Under the pieces are notes generated by a model. That model saw only the letters and a program-made list of their open reading frames with translations, did no database searches and had not been told where the DNA came from. From Salinigranum marinum (lineage in GTDB: Archaea > Halobacteriota > Halobacteria > Halobacteriales > Haloferacaceae): a stretch of DNA of 64,000 bases. Positions 9,116-16,972 of this stretch are shown here, in pieces. The DNA is taken from positions 1,922,001-1,986,000 of the forward strand of contig NZ_CP100461.1 of NCBI RefSeq assembly GCF_024228675.1, read 5' to 3'. How positions within the stretch are numbered: position 1 is the first letter of the stretch; every line of letters starts with the position of its first letter. The translations under genes and the position numbers were made by a program.

Positions 9116-9304
9116 CGGGAGCACGAGCGCCACGGGCTGTCGGGGGCGGGACCCTCGTGTACGCGACGCCGCGTCGTCCTCCGCCAGCGCACGTGCGCCG
9201 GCGCACGCGACGTCAACGTCCGCGGGCGCGACTGATTCCCGTGCGACGAGAAGCGCCCCACGTCTCTTTTCGCTCGGCCGACGTATCGGAGAGTGGTGAG
9301 TACG

Positions 9305-9778
9305 ATGCCCACGACCACGCGCCCCCGAGTCGAACTGTGGATTCGCACGCTCCCCGCCGGCGAGGGCGAAGAGCACGACGAACTCCGGCGACGGTTGGCG
9401 TGGCTCGACCGCCGCGGCGTGATCGAGTCGGTCCGAGTCAGGACGTGGCCCCACGAGGTCGCACTGGACGGCCCCACGACGCCGCGCGACCGGGCCATCG
9501 CGAACCGGGTCCGCGCGTTCCGCCAGTGGGCGGCGGAGCAGGGCGTCACGCTCCCGGCGTTCGGCGACCGCACGACCGCCGGCGTCGGACGGATGGGGCC
9601 CGAGTACACGGCGCTGACGCTCCCCCAGACCGCGCTGGCGGTGACGCGCGAGGGCGTGCTCCAGTGGGTCGCTCCCTGCGTCGAGGACGGCCGGGAGCGG
9701 ACGCCGATGGAGTGGGTCGGCGCCGCGACCGAGGGCGACGCGCCGGGCTGTGACGTGGGGCCGCGACTCGTCGCCTGA
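9305..9778 (+). CDS. Haloarchaeal protein with HTH-like N-terminus, unknown
   Basis: A 157-residue protein starting MPTTTRPRVELWIRTLPAGE. Residues 20-75 look helical and may form a helix-turn-helix (LRRRLAWLDRRGVIESVRV), and the C-terminal half contains two cysteines. I recognise the general type from haloarchaea (small HTH-domain proteins), but no defined function. ATG 9305 is preferred over the GTG at 9293. It has its own intergenic space on both sides, so it is probably monocistronic. Confidence 0.6.
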   Translation: MPTTTRPRVELWIRTLPAGEGEEHDELRRRLAWLDRRGVIESVRVRTWPHEVALDGPTTPRDRAIANRVRAFRQWAAEQGVTLPAFGDRTTAGVGRMGPEYTALTLPQTALAVTREGVLQWVAPCVEDGRERTPMEWVGAATEGDAPGCDVGPRLVA

Positions 9779-9974
9779 GTCGCGCGTGCACGGGCCACCG
9801 GTCCACCACGTCGGCTTTCTCACCAGTTCTCTGTCGACTCTTGACCGGCTCTTCGCCAGGCTCTCGTCGGTTCTCGAGTGCGTCACCGGATCTGCTCGGG
9901 TCGTCACCGGCGCTTCGTCGCCCGGTCGGGGCGAAGCGTCAGCCTTACTCGCGCCGACGGTCTCTTCGACGGCG

Positions 9975-10994
9975 ATGAGCGTCCCCTGCGTGTGCGTCGC
10001 CCGCGAAGCCGGCGAGGAGGTCCGGCGGGAACTCGCCGCGGCCGACCTCCTCGACGAGGACCACGAGATCGTCGTCGAAGACGGCTCGATCTACATCCCC
10101 GTCACGGAACGGGCGGCCGCCGTCGCCGCGCTCGACGCCGGGGCCGCCGCCATCGACAGCGACATCGATGTCGTCCACCGCGACGCACCCGAGCGCGACT
10201 CGCAGGTCACGCCGGCCGACGTGCTCGGCTTCGCACCGAGCATCGAGCGCCTGGGAGAGATCGCGATCCTCGACGAGGACGATCCGGAGCGCGCCCGACG
10301 GATCGCCGACGCGATCGTCGAGTCGGACCTCCCCGTCGAGACCGTCGTCAACCGGGCCTCGAAGGTGAAAGGCGAGCTTCGGGTCCGCGACTGGGACGTG
10401 CTCGTCGGGGACGGAACGGAAACCGTCCACCGCGAGTACGGCCACGACTTCCGCCTCGACATCGCCACGGTGTACTTCTCCCCCCGGCTCGCCACGGAAC
10501 GCCACCGCGTCGTCAGCCAGGTCGAACCGGGCGAACGCGTCTTCGACATGTTCGCCGGCGTCGGCCCGTTCGTGGTGCCGATGGCCGCCCGCGGTGCCGA
10601 GGCGGTCGGCGTCGACCTCAACGAACGCGCGGTCGACTACCTCCGGGAGAACGCCCGCCGGAACGGCGTCGCGGATCGGGTGACTGCGATCCAGGGGGAC
10701 GTCCGCGACGTCGCCGGCGCGTACGCGGGGTGGGCCGACCGGATCGTCATGAACCTCCCCCACTCGGCCGACGGGTTCTTGGCGACCGCGGTCGACGTCG
10801 CCGGCGACGACTGCGTGGTTCACTACTACGACATCCAACACGACAAGGACCCCTTCGGGCCCGGCCTAGCGGCGATCAGAGCCGTGGCGGAGCCGGAGTA
10901 CGACGTGGCGGTCGAGACCGAACACGTCGTGCGGTCGTACGCCCCCCACGAACTGAACGTCTGTCTGGACGTGCGGTTGACTCGCAGGGAGTAG
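9975..10994 (+). CDS. trm5: tRNA (guanine37-N1)-methyltransferase Trm5 family
   Basis: A 339-residue class-I methyltransferase. The SAM-binding motif I FDMFAGVGPFVVPMAARG is near residue 193, and the catalytic-site motif NLPHSADGF is near residue 258. The N-terminal 110 residues form the D1-like tRNA-binding part. Trm5 methylates G37 next to the anticodon to prevent frameshifting; archaeal paralogues (Taw2, Trm5a) make wyosine-type modifications. The ATG at 9975 follows a long open upstream frame without coding character. tRNA-Thr follows 56 bp downstream on the same strand but has its own promoter-like element. Confidence 0.85.
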   Translation: MSVPCVCVAREAGEEVRRELAAADLLDEDHEIVVEDGSIYIPVTERAAAVAALDAGAAAIDSDIDVVHRDAPERDSQVTPADVLGFAPSIERLGEIAILDEDDPERARRIADAIVESDLPVETVVNRASKVKGELRVRDWDVLVGDGTETVHREYGHDFRLDIATVYFSPRLATERHRVVSQVEPGERVFDMFAGVGPFVVPMAARGAEAVGVDLNERAVDYLRENARRNGVADRVTAIQGDVRDVAGAYAGWADRIVMNLPHSADGFLATAVDVAGDDCVVHYYDIQHDKDPFGPGLAAIRAVAEPEYDVAVETEHVVRSYAPHELNVCLDVRLTRRE

Positions 10995-11008
10995 GGCGAT
11001 TCGGAAGC

Positions 11009-11016
11009 CTTATTTC
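11009..11016 (+). promoter_or_regulatory. Candidate TATA box of tRNA-Thr
   Basis: CTTATTTC lies about 38 bp upstream of the mature tRNA 5' end, the right distance for a transcript with a short 5' leader removed by RNase P. Confidence 0.45.
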
Positions 11017-11050
11017 CCTCTTGCAGGTACGTGATGTTGCACGACGGCGT

Positions 11051-11123
11051 GCCGGTGTAGCTCAGCTGGCAGAGCGATTCCTTCGTAAGGAATAGGCCGA
11101 GGGTTCAAATCCCTCCACCGGCT
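11051..11123 (+). tRNA. tRNA-Thr (anticodon CGT)
   Basis: The cloverleaf can be drawn by hand. Acceptor GCCGGTG pairs with CACCGGC (11116-11122). The D stem is GCTC/GAGC, the anticodon stem ATTCC/GGAAT with loop TTCGTAA, so the anticodon is CGT (reads ACG). The T stem is GAGGG/CCCTC with loop TTCAAAT, and the discriminator base is T. CCA is not encoded and no intron is visible. The final 13 bases are duplicated at 11970-11982, marking this tRNA as an integration target. Confidence 0.97.
11111..11123 (+). repeat. attL-like direct repeat within the tRNA-Thr 3' end
   Basis: CCCTCCACCGGCT forms the 3' T-stem strand, the 3' acceptor strand and the discriminator base of tRNA-Thr. An exact copy occurs at 11970-11982. 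Integrases of archaeal plasmids and viruses often recombine at tRNA 3' ends and leave such a repeat. Confidence 0.7.
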
Positions 11124-11142
11124 TGATATTTCAGGTTCAAAG

Positions 11143-11159
11143 CCCCTACGAGATAGGGG
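11143..11159. repeat. Short perfect hairpin downstream of tRNA-Thr
   Basis: CCCCTA-CGAGA-TAGGGG forms a 6-bp stem with a 5-nt loop, 20 bp after the tRNA. It could protect the tRNA precursor 3' end or be a leftover recombination or replication feature of the inserted element. There is no T tract behind it. Confidence 0.4.
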
Positions 11160-11342
11160 TGGCGAAGTTTACAAACCACCAGTCGAATCTCCCTCGTTCG
11201 GGTCGTTAGCGCTGTTTCTTACGAAGACGCACTCGGAGAACAGTTCGAGAACTTCTGCGAGAAGCATGGGTTCAGCCGCAAATACGTAGCAACCCGTGGC
11301 ATCGAGCTGTTCATCCAGCAGTACGAGGCCAAAGAGCAGTAG
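11157..11342 (+). pseudogene. Truncated ORF, C-terminal part of a small unknown protein
   Basis: The frame is open from 11157 (behind a TAG at 11154) to the TAG at 11340-11342, but has no plausible start codon. From about 11217 it reads as ordinary protein: YEDALGEQFENFCEKHGFSR, then KYVATRGIELFIQQYEAKEQ and stop. This looks like a helical C-terminus, possibly of a small DNA-binding protein. The 5' part is absent, as expected if integration or deletion removed it. Identity unknown. Confidence 0.4.
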
Positions 11343-11407
11343 CACAGCTTCCGGGCCACCAGGTCCGTTACTCTAGCTATCTAGAACAAACTTTCGAGGA
11401 CACGCTT

Positions 11408-11418
11408 CGATAATTAGC
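11408..11418 (+). promoter_or_regulatory. Candidate TATA box of the secreted repeat protein gene
   Basis: CGATAATTAGC lies about 46 bp before the ATG at 11459 and about 31 bp before an in-frame TTG at 11444, in an AT-rich stretch. It would place a transcript start close to 11440. Confidence 0.4.
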
Positions 11419-11458
11419 ATCTGTCTCCATCGAATACTCCGTCTTGGATACATTTGTG

Positions 11459-11833
11459 ATGAAAGCAATCGACATCACGGTTGGACGCACTGCCGTCAAA
11501 ATACTCCTCGTTGCGGTCGTTGTGGCTGCCGGAGTCTTCGGTGGCGTTGGGACGGCATCGGCCGAACCCATGGATGGGAAAGGGAACGATCCGTATCCGC
11601 CGAGTCTATACGCGTCACTCGATGGCAAGGACAACTATGTGTACCCACCGCCGGGAGTCTACGCCTCGCTTGACGGGAAGGGCAACGATGTGCCCACCCT
11701 TCCGCCGAGTCTGTACTCGTTTGATGGAACAGAGAACGATGCCACGATTGACGCGTTCCCGATCAACAACGTCACCGTCTTCGCCGCGACGTACGTTGGG
11801 AGAGGCGGTGGATCTGGTAAACCCAGTTTCTAA
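11459..11833 (+). CDS. Small secreted protein with tandem DGKGND/PPSLYAS repeats
   Basis: A 124-residue protein. A Sec-type signal peptide covers residues 1-35 (hydrophobic core 13-30, cleavage expected after TASA). The mature part has imperfect repeats of 16-17 residues: MDGKGNDPYPPSLYAS (38-53), LDGKDNYVYPPPGVYAS (54-70), LDGKGNDVPTLPPSLYS (71-87) and a partial FDGTENDATID (88-98). The C-terminus ends GRGGGSGKPSF. Repeat copies differ at many codon third positions, so the duplication is not recent. Codon use is less GC-biased than in neighbouring genes. It lies inside the island bounded by the 13-bp repeats. I recognise no family; the Asp/Asn-rich loops might bind calcium or form a surface adhesin-like structure, but that is inference. 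Confidence 0.6.
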   Translation: MKAIDITVGRTAVKILLVAVVVAAGVFGGVGTASAEPMDGKGNDPYPPSLYASLDGKDNYVYPPPGVYASLDGKGNDVPTLPPSLYSFDGTENDATIDAFPINNVTVFAATYVGRGGGSGKPSF

Positions 11834-11881
11834 CAATTCGGTTCACTTATGCGAAATATATCGTTCGTTTTGTTCCACCAC

Positions 11882-11887
11882 TTTTTT
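11882..11887 (+). terminator. T-tract, likely transcription terminator
   Basis: A TTTTTT run about 50 bp after the stop of the repeat protein gene. Archaeal termination usually needs only such a T-rich tract in the non-template strand. Confidence 0.4.
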
Positions 11888-11969
11888 GTGCGTGATTTTG
11901 CTTCAAAGCCCGTTGTTCGAGTACATAAACGACAGCACATACAGAATATTTAAACTTTTGCGTAAGAGG

Positions 11970-11982
11970 CCCTCCACCGGCT
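11970..11982 (+). repeat. attR-like copy of the tRNA-Thr 3' end
   Basis: CCCTCCACCGGCT is identical to 11111-11123, while the bases on both sides differ. The 846 bp between the two copies are AT-richer than the chromosome around them. AT-rich sequence continues to about 12200, so a second, older insertion or a larger decayed element is possible. Confidence 0.65.
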
Positions 11983-12297
11983 CTTTCTACCGAACGAAGT
12001 GAACTGACGAGCGTCGCGTGGCGAGGGCAGAGCACAGCGTTCGGGACGGGACGCGTCCTCGGGAGGACAAAAGAGGTTACCGTCCAGCTCTGCCCAAAAC
12101 ATATCGAAAATAACCATCTATCTTGTGTCCGTATTGCTAGCGAACAACGCTTATTAGTTTGCAATATTTGGACGAACCGATCTGTTACTGGCGAATCGTC
12201 TCAATACAATAGGTAGGGTGATACGCCGTTCGCGCCCCGGACTCGCGTCGTCCACGCGGTGTGTTCGACCGCGCGGTCCGGGACTAGCCCTCACACC

Positions 12298-12654
12298 ATG
12301 AACATCGACCGCCTGACACTTCTCGCGCCCGGAGACGCGCCGAACATCGACGCCGACAGCCACCTCGACGACGCCCGCATCCGCGAGACAGGGACACGGG
12401 TCGTCGTCTCGGTCCTGGCCGCGGCGGTCGGCACGGACGACGTCACGGGCTCCCGCATCACCGTCTCGGGCGGCCGGACGGCCGGCGACGAACCGGGGCG
12501 TCGCGCACGCGAGTTCACCTACTCGGGGGAGGTCGTCGACGTCTCGACGACGCGCTGGCACCCAGGAGTGCACAGGCTCCGGTTCGCGTGCCGGCCCGGG
12601 TCGCTGTCCGACGGCGAGTCACGGACGACGCCACCGGAGAGCGCACGCCTGTGA
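12298..12654 (+). CDS. Hypothetical protein, possible element-border gene
   Basis: A 118-residue frame from an ATG at 12298. The first 90 residues have haloarchaeal character: strong G/C third positions, Asp-rich stretches (NIDADSHLDDARI) and a valine strand (TRVVVSVLAAAVG). The last 25 residues are Arg/Ser/Pro-rich and less convincing, so the true protein may be shorter or the 3' end decayed. No family recognised. It lies just after the AT-rich island. Confidence 0.4.
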   Translation: MNIDRLTLLAPGDAPNIDADSHLDDARIRETGTRVVVSVLAAAVGTDDVTGSRITVSGGRTAGDEPGRRAREFTYSGEVVDVSTTRWHPGVHRLRFACRPGSLSDGESRTTPPESARL

Positions 12655-12749
12655 GCGACGACCACCGCCACGGCGTCGCGGCGCTCCCGGGCGAGTTCGT
12701 GAGCCTCGTGCTGTACGACGAGGTCTACCAGCGCGCTCACGTAGAGTGA
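12651..12749 (+). CDS. Possible 32-residue small protein overlapping the previous gene
   Basis: A GTG overlaps the preceding stop (GTGA at 12651-12654) and opens a frame reading VSDDHRHGVAALPGEFVSLV and LYDEVYQRAHVE. The composition is haloarchaeal and the overlap is typical of coupled genes. The size is very small, so it may be the remnant of a frameshifted longer gene. Confidence 0.3.
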   Translation: MSDDHRHGVAALPGEFVSLVLYDEVYQRAHVE

Positions 12750-12888
12750 GTCGAGGGCGTCGCGCCGTTCCCATCTCACACCGCTCGCGCTCCCGGTCAC
12801 CCCCGTCACTGCGTGTGCACAGGTGGGTGCGAGCCGACGATCGACGCGAACCACGGGGGGACAGTGACGGCAAAAAGATAACTCGGTC

Positions 12889-12908
12889 ACGAAAAAATGA
12901 AATTTCGT
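12889..12908. promoter_or_regulatory. AT-rich inverted repeat upstream of the CBS gene
   Basis: ACGAAA (12889-12894) and TTTCGT (12903-12908) flank an AT-rich centre about 40 bp before the CBS protein start. It overlaps the probable core promoter, so it may be a repressor site or simply promoter sequence. Confidence 0.3.
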
Positions 12909-12945
12909 CGATAGGTATTAGCGGGTCTCGCCCGTTCGTAGCGGT

Positions 12946-13353
12946 ATGGACGAAGGCGCACCTGTGACGCAACTCATGTCGAAGAACCTCCACACGATCA
13001 CACCGGACACGACGGTCACGGACGCGGCGGGGACGCTGATCGCCGAGGGTATCGGATCGCTCGTCGTCGTCGACGACGCGAACCACCCCGTCGGGTTGTT
13101 CACCAACACGGACCTCGCCAGACTCGTTTCCGACGGCAGATCGCCCACCGAGACGGCCGTCGAGGAGTACATGACCGACGAGTTCTTCACGCTCAACGCG
13201 CAGAACGGCGCCCGCGACGCGGCCGCCAAGATGATCGGTAGGAACGTCCACCACCTCCCGGTCGTCGACGACGACGGTGCCGTCGTCGGCATGATCTCGA
13301 CCATGGACATCACCGCCTACCTCTCGTATCGGACCGTCACCGACATGACGTAA
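12946..13353 (+). CDS. CBS-domain pair protein
   Basis: A 135-residue protein made only of two CBS motifs: residues about 8-62 (VTQLMSKNLHTITPDTTVTD, IGSLVVVDDANHPVGLFTN) and 75-130 (MTDEFFTLNAQNGARDAA, HHLPVVDDDGAVVGMISTM). Paired CBS motifs form a Bateman module that binds adenosine nucleotides and senses energy or ionic state; stand-alone modules act on partner proteins. The partner is not evident here. It has its own promoter region. Confidence 0.9.
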   Translation: MDEGAPVTQLMSKNLHTITPDTTVTDAAGTLIAEGIGSLVVVDDANHPVGLFTNTDLARLVSDGRSPTETAVEEYMTDEFFTLNAQNGARDAAAKMIGRNVHHLPVVDDDGAVVGMISTMDITAYLSYRTVTDMT

Positions 13354-13449
13354 CCCGGCCGACGAGGTCGGACGCGGCGGCGACACCGAGCCGTCGGCGT
13401 GTCGCCGTCACTCCACGCCGCTTAACTCCCCGACGCGCGACGGAGGCGT

Positions 13450-14250
13450 ATGCTCACTTTCGTCGGCCTCGGCCTGTACGACGAACGCTCGATCACCGTC
13501 GAGGGCCAGGAGGCGCTCAGGGACGCGGATCGGGCGTTCGCCGAATTCTACACGAGCCGGCTCGTCGGCACCACGGTCGAGGAACTCGAAGCCTACCACG
13601 GCGTCGACGTCGAGGTCAGGGACCGTCCGGGCGTCGAACAGCATCCCGACGGCATACTGGACGCCGCTCACGACGAGGACGTCGTCTTCCTGACCGCCGG
13701 CGATACGATGATCTCGACGACGCACGTCGACCTGCGGATGCGGGCGGAGAACCGCGGGATCGACACCCGCGTGATCCACGGCGTGACCGCCCAGTCGGCT
13801 GCCGCGGGCCTGACGGGCCTGCAGAACTACCGCTTCGGCAAGGCCGTCACGCTTCCGTTCCCGTACGCTCACGGTTCCGAGGGCGTGCCGCCGTCGGTCC
13901 TCGAGTCAATCGAGGCCAACCGGGAGCGAGGCCTCCACACGCTCGTCTACCTCGACATCAAGGTCGGCGACGTCCCCGGAAAGCAGGGGGACGAAGACGA
14001 GTTCATGACCGGCGACGTGGCCGCGGACCTGCTCGAGGAGTGGCAGGACGTCCTCGGCGTCGTGGTCGCCCGCGCGGGGAGCCCCGATCCCGTGGTGGCT
14101 GCCGACCGCCTCTCGGCGCTCGCCCGCGAGCAGTTCGGCGGCCCACTGCACATGCTCGTCGTCCCGGGGACGCTCCACCACCTCGAAGCCGACGCGCTGT
14201 GCGACCTCTGCGGGGCTCCTCGCGCGGTCGTCGAGGAGTCGCTCGCGTAG
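13450..14250 (+). CDS. dph5: Diphthine synthase Dph5
   Basis: A 266-residue SAM-dependent methyltransferase of the tetrapyrrole-methylase fold. It starts MLTFVGLGLYDERSITVEG and has the conserved LTAGDTMISTTHVDLRMRAE and VIHGVTAQSAAAGLTGLQNY segments. Dph5 methylates the modified histidine of elongation factor 2 during diphthamide synthesis. Length matches the archaeal family. GCTTAACTC near 13420 may be its TATA box. Single gene. Confidence 0.95.
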   Translation: MLTFVGLGLYDERSITVEGQEALRDADRAFAEFYTSRLVGTTVEELEAYHGVDVEVRDRPGVEQHPDGILDAAHDEDVVFLTAGDTMISTTHVDLRMRAENRGIDTRVIHGVTAQSAAAGLTGLQNYRFGKAVTLPFPYAHGSEGVPPSVLESIEANRERGLHTLVYLDIKVGDVPGKQGDEDEFMTGDVAADLLEEWQDVLGVVVARAGSPDPVVAADRLSALAREQFGGPLHMLVVPGTLHHLEADALCDLCGAPRAVVEESLA

Positions 14251-14456
14251 CGCGCGTCGGGCCGTTGCAGATCACCGCCTCTCGCACCCCGGTGTCGGAC
14301 GTTCTATTTGCGCGTTCCGCGGCATTCAACAGGTGGCCCCGACTACGCACGGACGATGACAGCTGAACGAAACACCCGGCACCAGACGGACCGGACGCGG
14401 AGGCACCGATCGAGGGTGACGGTCGCCGACACCCGGAGACGGGCGGGTGACCCCGT

Positions 14457-14867
14457 GTGAACTCGGCGGTCGTCTTCGGCCTCGGGACCATGATCGCGTG
14501 GGGCTTTTGGATCGTCTTCGGCGACGTCGCCTCGAACAGCATCGACCCGGTGACCGCCGCGGCCATCTCCTACGTCGCCGCGGCCGTCGTCACCGTCGCC
14601 TACGCCCTGGTCTCCGACGCGTCGCTGGCGGTGACGAACCGGGGGCTCGCCTTCTCCACCGTCGCCGGTGTGGCCGCCGCCGTCGGCGTCGTCTCAACGT
14701 TCGTCGGCGTCTCCCTCGGGTCGACGGCCGTCGTCTCGACCGTCGGCGGGATGTACTTCGTGACGGCGGCCGCGATCGGCGTCCTGGTGCTCGGCGAACC
14801 CATCTCGGTCACGAAAGTCGCCGGGATCGGCCTGGCGGTCGTCGCGATCGTCCTGATCAACCTCTGA
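14457..14867 (+). CDS. Single EamA-domain membrane protein
   Basis: A 136-residue protein with five hydrophobic segments that corresponds to one EamA (drug/metabolite transporter) half. It begins MNSAVVFGLGTMIAWGFWIV, and the later VLVLGEPISVTKVAGIGLAV pattern is typical of the last helices of an EamA unit. The GTG at 14457 is the first start before the first helix. Short EamA proteins work as homo- or hetero-dimers; substrate unknown. It is convergent with artA. Confidence 0.8.
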   Translation: MNSAVVFGLGTMIAWGFWIVFGDVASNSIDPVTAAAISYVAAAVVTVAYALVSDASLAVTNRGLAFSTVAGVAAAVGVVSTFVGVSLGSTAVVSTVGGMYFVTAAAIGVLVLGEPISVTKVAGIGLAVVAIVLINL

Positions 14868-14892
14868 CTCGCAGACGGGGCGGAGACGGAGG

Positions 14893-15837
14893 CTACTCGA
14901 CGTCTTCGCCGCCGTCGGGCACTCTGGGGAGGTCCAGTTGGCGGGCAAGGTCGTACTCGTCCCCGGTCACCATGTAGAGGACATCCTCGATGACGGTGAG
15001 GAGCTCGGGGAGTTCCCGCACGACGAGGTAGATGACGCCCACGAGCGCGAAGACGGCCCCGACCTGCGAGATGACGCGGTCCGAGAGGAAAAACGAGACC
15101 CGGTAGGGGTCCGAGGAGCCGAACAGAAAGAGCACCTCGTCGACGAACCACTGCATGTACTGGTTGCCGAAGACGATCCCGATGAAGGTGACGCGGACGA
15201 TGTTGAGCGCGTAGATGATGGGGATCGAGACGGCGAACGCACGGAGCTTTCTGTCGAGCGGTGCCCGGACGGCGGCGATGAGCCCGGCGAAGATCGCCAT
15301 GCTCCCCAGTCCCGTACAGGCGAGGACGACCGTGTACTCCAGCCGGTGACCGTTCGGTTCGACGAACCGGTAGGTGTTCGTGTACCCCTGCGGTCCCTCG
15401 ATAAGCGTGGGCGTGTACCCTAAGAGGTTGGTGACGAAGCCGGTCTGGGCGGCGACGGTCTCGACGAGCACCTGCTGCGGTGCCGGGAGCGACAGACCCG
15501 CGACCGTGATCGCGGGGATGGTCTCGAACGGCAGGTAGACCAGTCCCATCGCGGCGACGGCCCGAGAGAGCACGAAAAGCGTGTCCCGGCCCGAGTAGAC
15601 CAGGTATCCCGCATAGAGACAGGCGGGGACCGCGGCGAGCGAGAGGAAGCCCTCGACGTAGCTCTTGTGGCTGAAGGCGAACCAGGGGACGAGTTGGGCC
15701 CAGAAGACGGCGAACCCACCCCAGGCGGCGGTCGTCACGAGTCGTGCCTGCTCGCGGTCGCGGTCGACGAGAAGCGCGCCCGAGGTGAACAGGAGGATGA
15801 CGACCCACCCGAGCGCGTCAGAGAGCAATCCCGGCAT
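14893..15837 (-). CDS. artA: Archaeosortase A
   Basis: A 314-residue membrane protein with about eight hydrophobic segments. The exosortase-type catalytic triad is visible: Cys174 in VVLACTGLGS, Arg215 in NIVRVTFIG and Arg254 in FFLSDRV, each one position from what I recall for Haloferax volcanii (C173, R214, R253). ArtA cleaves the PGF-CTERM segment of surface proteins such as the S-layer glycoprotein, linked to lipid anchoring. ACTTTACTTC (minus strand, 15861-15870) lies about 28 bp before the ATG, consistent with a leaderless transcript. No PGF-CTERM substrate occurs in the window. Confidence 0.93.
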   Translation of the reverse strand: MPGLLSDALGWVVILLFTSGALLVDRDREQARLVTTAAWGGFAVFWAQLVPWFAFSHKSYVEGFLSLAAVPACLYAGYLVYSGRDTLFVLSRAVAAMGLVYLPFETIPAITVAGLSLPAPQQVLVETVAAQTGFVTNLLGYTPTLIEGPQGYTNTYRFVEPNGHRLEYTVVLACTGLGSMAIFAGLIAAVRAPLDRKLRAFAVSIPIIYALNIVRVTFIGIVFGNQYMQWFVDEVLFLFGSSDPYRVSFFLSDRVISQVGAVFALVGVIYLVVRELPELLTVIEDVLYMVTGDEYDLARQLDLPRVPDGGEDVE

Positions 15838-15860
15838 ACGTGCCGACAGATGAACGTCTC

Positions 15861-15870
15861 GAAGTAAAGT
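15861..15870 (-). promoter_or_regulatory. TATA box of artA
   Basis: On the minus strand ACTTTACTTC sits about 28 bp from the artA start codon, the expected spacing for a leaderless haloarchaeal gene. Confidence 0.5.
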
Positions 15871-16018
15871 CCTTGTCGTTCGTGACGGCTCGTTTTCACG
15901 ACCGCCACGGACTGAACAGCGGACTGTGGGCCGTGTTCACGGGGAACGTGGTGCCTCAGTCAGGGACCACGAGCCGAACACCCAGAACGCTGAGACGAAC
16001 GCCCGTCGCCGGGCAGGC

Positions 16019-16810
16019 TCAGAACGGGAACAGCGACTCGGCGTCGGGGTCGCGTTCGATGAGTTCGATCTCGTGGCCGTCGGGGTCCTTCGTGAAGGCG
16101 TACAGGTCGTCGCAGTCGGCGGGGTCGCGGTAGTCGGGTGCCTCGCGCTCCATCAGCTGGTCCCAGTCGTCGTGGAGGTCGTCGATGCGGACGCAGAGGT
16201 GTCCCCACGCGTCGCCCATCGTGTACGTGCGGCCGTCGTAGTTGTAGGTGAGTTCGACCGCCATCGCCTCTTCCGAACTCCCCTCGGGCTTCATGAAGTA
16301 GTTGGCGAACGTGTCGGACTCCCAGCGGCCGGTGTGTTCGTACTCGAATTTCCGGGTCCAGTAGCCGAGCGCCTCGTCGGCGTCCTCGACGCGGATCATC
16401 GTGTGGTCGATGCTCCACTTCGTGCCGTGGTCGCGCTTGACGATCTCGACCTCGTGGCCGTCAGGGTCCTTGACGAAGGCGTAGCGGCCGCCGCAGGACT
16501 CGGGGTCGCGGTAGTCCTCGACGCCCTCGTCCATGAGCTGCTGGTAGGAGGACTCGAGTTCGTCCTCGGGGACGCGGACCGCGATGTGGCCCCACGCGTC
16601 GCCCATCTCTAGCTCCGTATCGTCGTGGTTGGCGGTGATCTCCAGCATCGCCCCCTCCTCGTGCATCTCCTCGGGTCCGAGGTAGACGATGGTGAAGCCG
16701 TCTCCCTCGTAGCGGTCCTTCTCCTCGTAGTCGAGGTGTGTCTGGTACCAGTCGAGGGAGGCGTCGAGGTCCTCCGTCCGCATCATGACGTGATCGAGTA
16801 CTCCGGACAT
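16019..16810 (-). CDS. Tandem VOC (glyoxalase-type) domain protein
   Basis: A 263-residue protein with two glyoxalase/bleomycin-resistance/dioxygenase (VOC) domains, residues about 1-127 and 132-256. Both contain closely similar WGH strands (MGDAWGHIAVRV, MGDAWGHLCVRI) and KDPDGHE metal-region motifs, so the halves are an internal duplication of a lactoylglutathione-lyase-like unit. Archaea lack glutathione, so the thiol partner for any methylglyoxal detoxification is uncertain. Possible functional links in this window are mgsA and an aldo/keto reductase 34-40 kb away. Confidence 0.82.
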   Translation of the reverse strand: MSGVLDHVMMRTEDLDASLDWYQTHLDYEEKDRYEGDGFTIVYLGPEEMHEEGAMLEITANHDDTELEMGDAWGHIAVRVPEDELESSYQQLMDEGVEDYRDPESCGGRYAFVKDPDGHEVEIVKRDHGTKWSIDHTMIRVEDADEALGYWTRKFEYEHTGRWESDTFANYFMKPEGSSEEAMAVELTYNYDGRTYTMGDAWGHLCVRIDDLHDDWDQLMEREAPDYRDPADCDDLYAFTKDPDGHEIELIERDPDAESLFPF

Positions 16811-16972
16811 CGTGTACGAACAACGTGTGCGGACGCGAAAAGCGGTGTGGTATCGGTCGAACGTGTAGCCGTTTCAGTTGCATCCGCGTCCGCTCGTGGG
16901 GGAGAGAGTCGCAGGGAGTCAGTACTGTGAATCGCTACCCCGCAGTATCCGGGGCGAGCCAAGAGGCCTCAC

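Noticed and set aside
14355-14460. 34-codon frame before the EamA gene
   Set aside because: Its product is almost entirely Arg, Thr and His, unlike haloarchaeal proteins, although it overlaps the next start by a GTGTGA.
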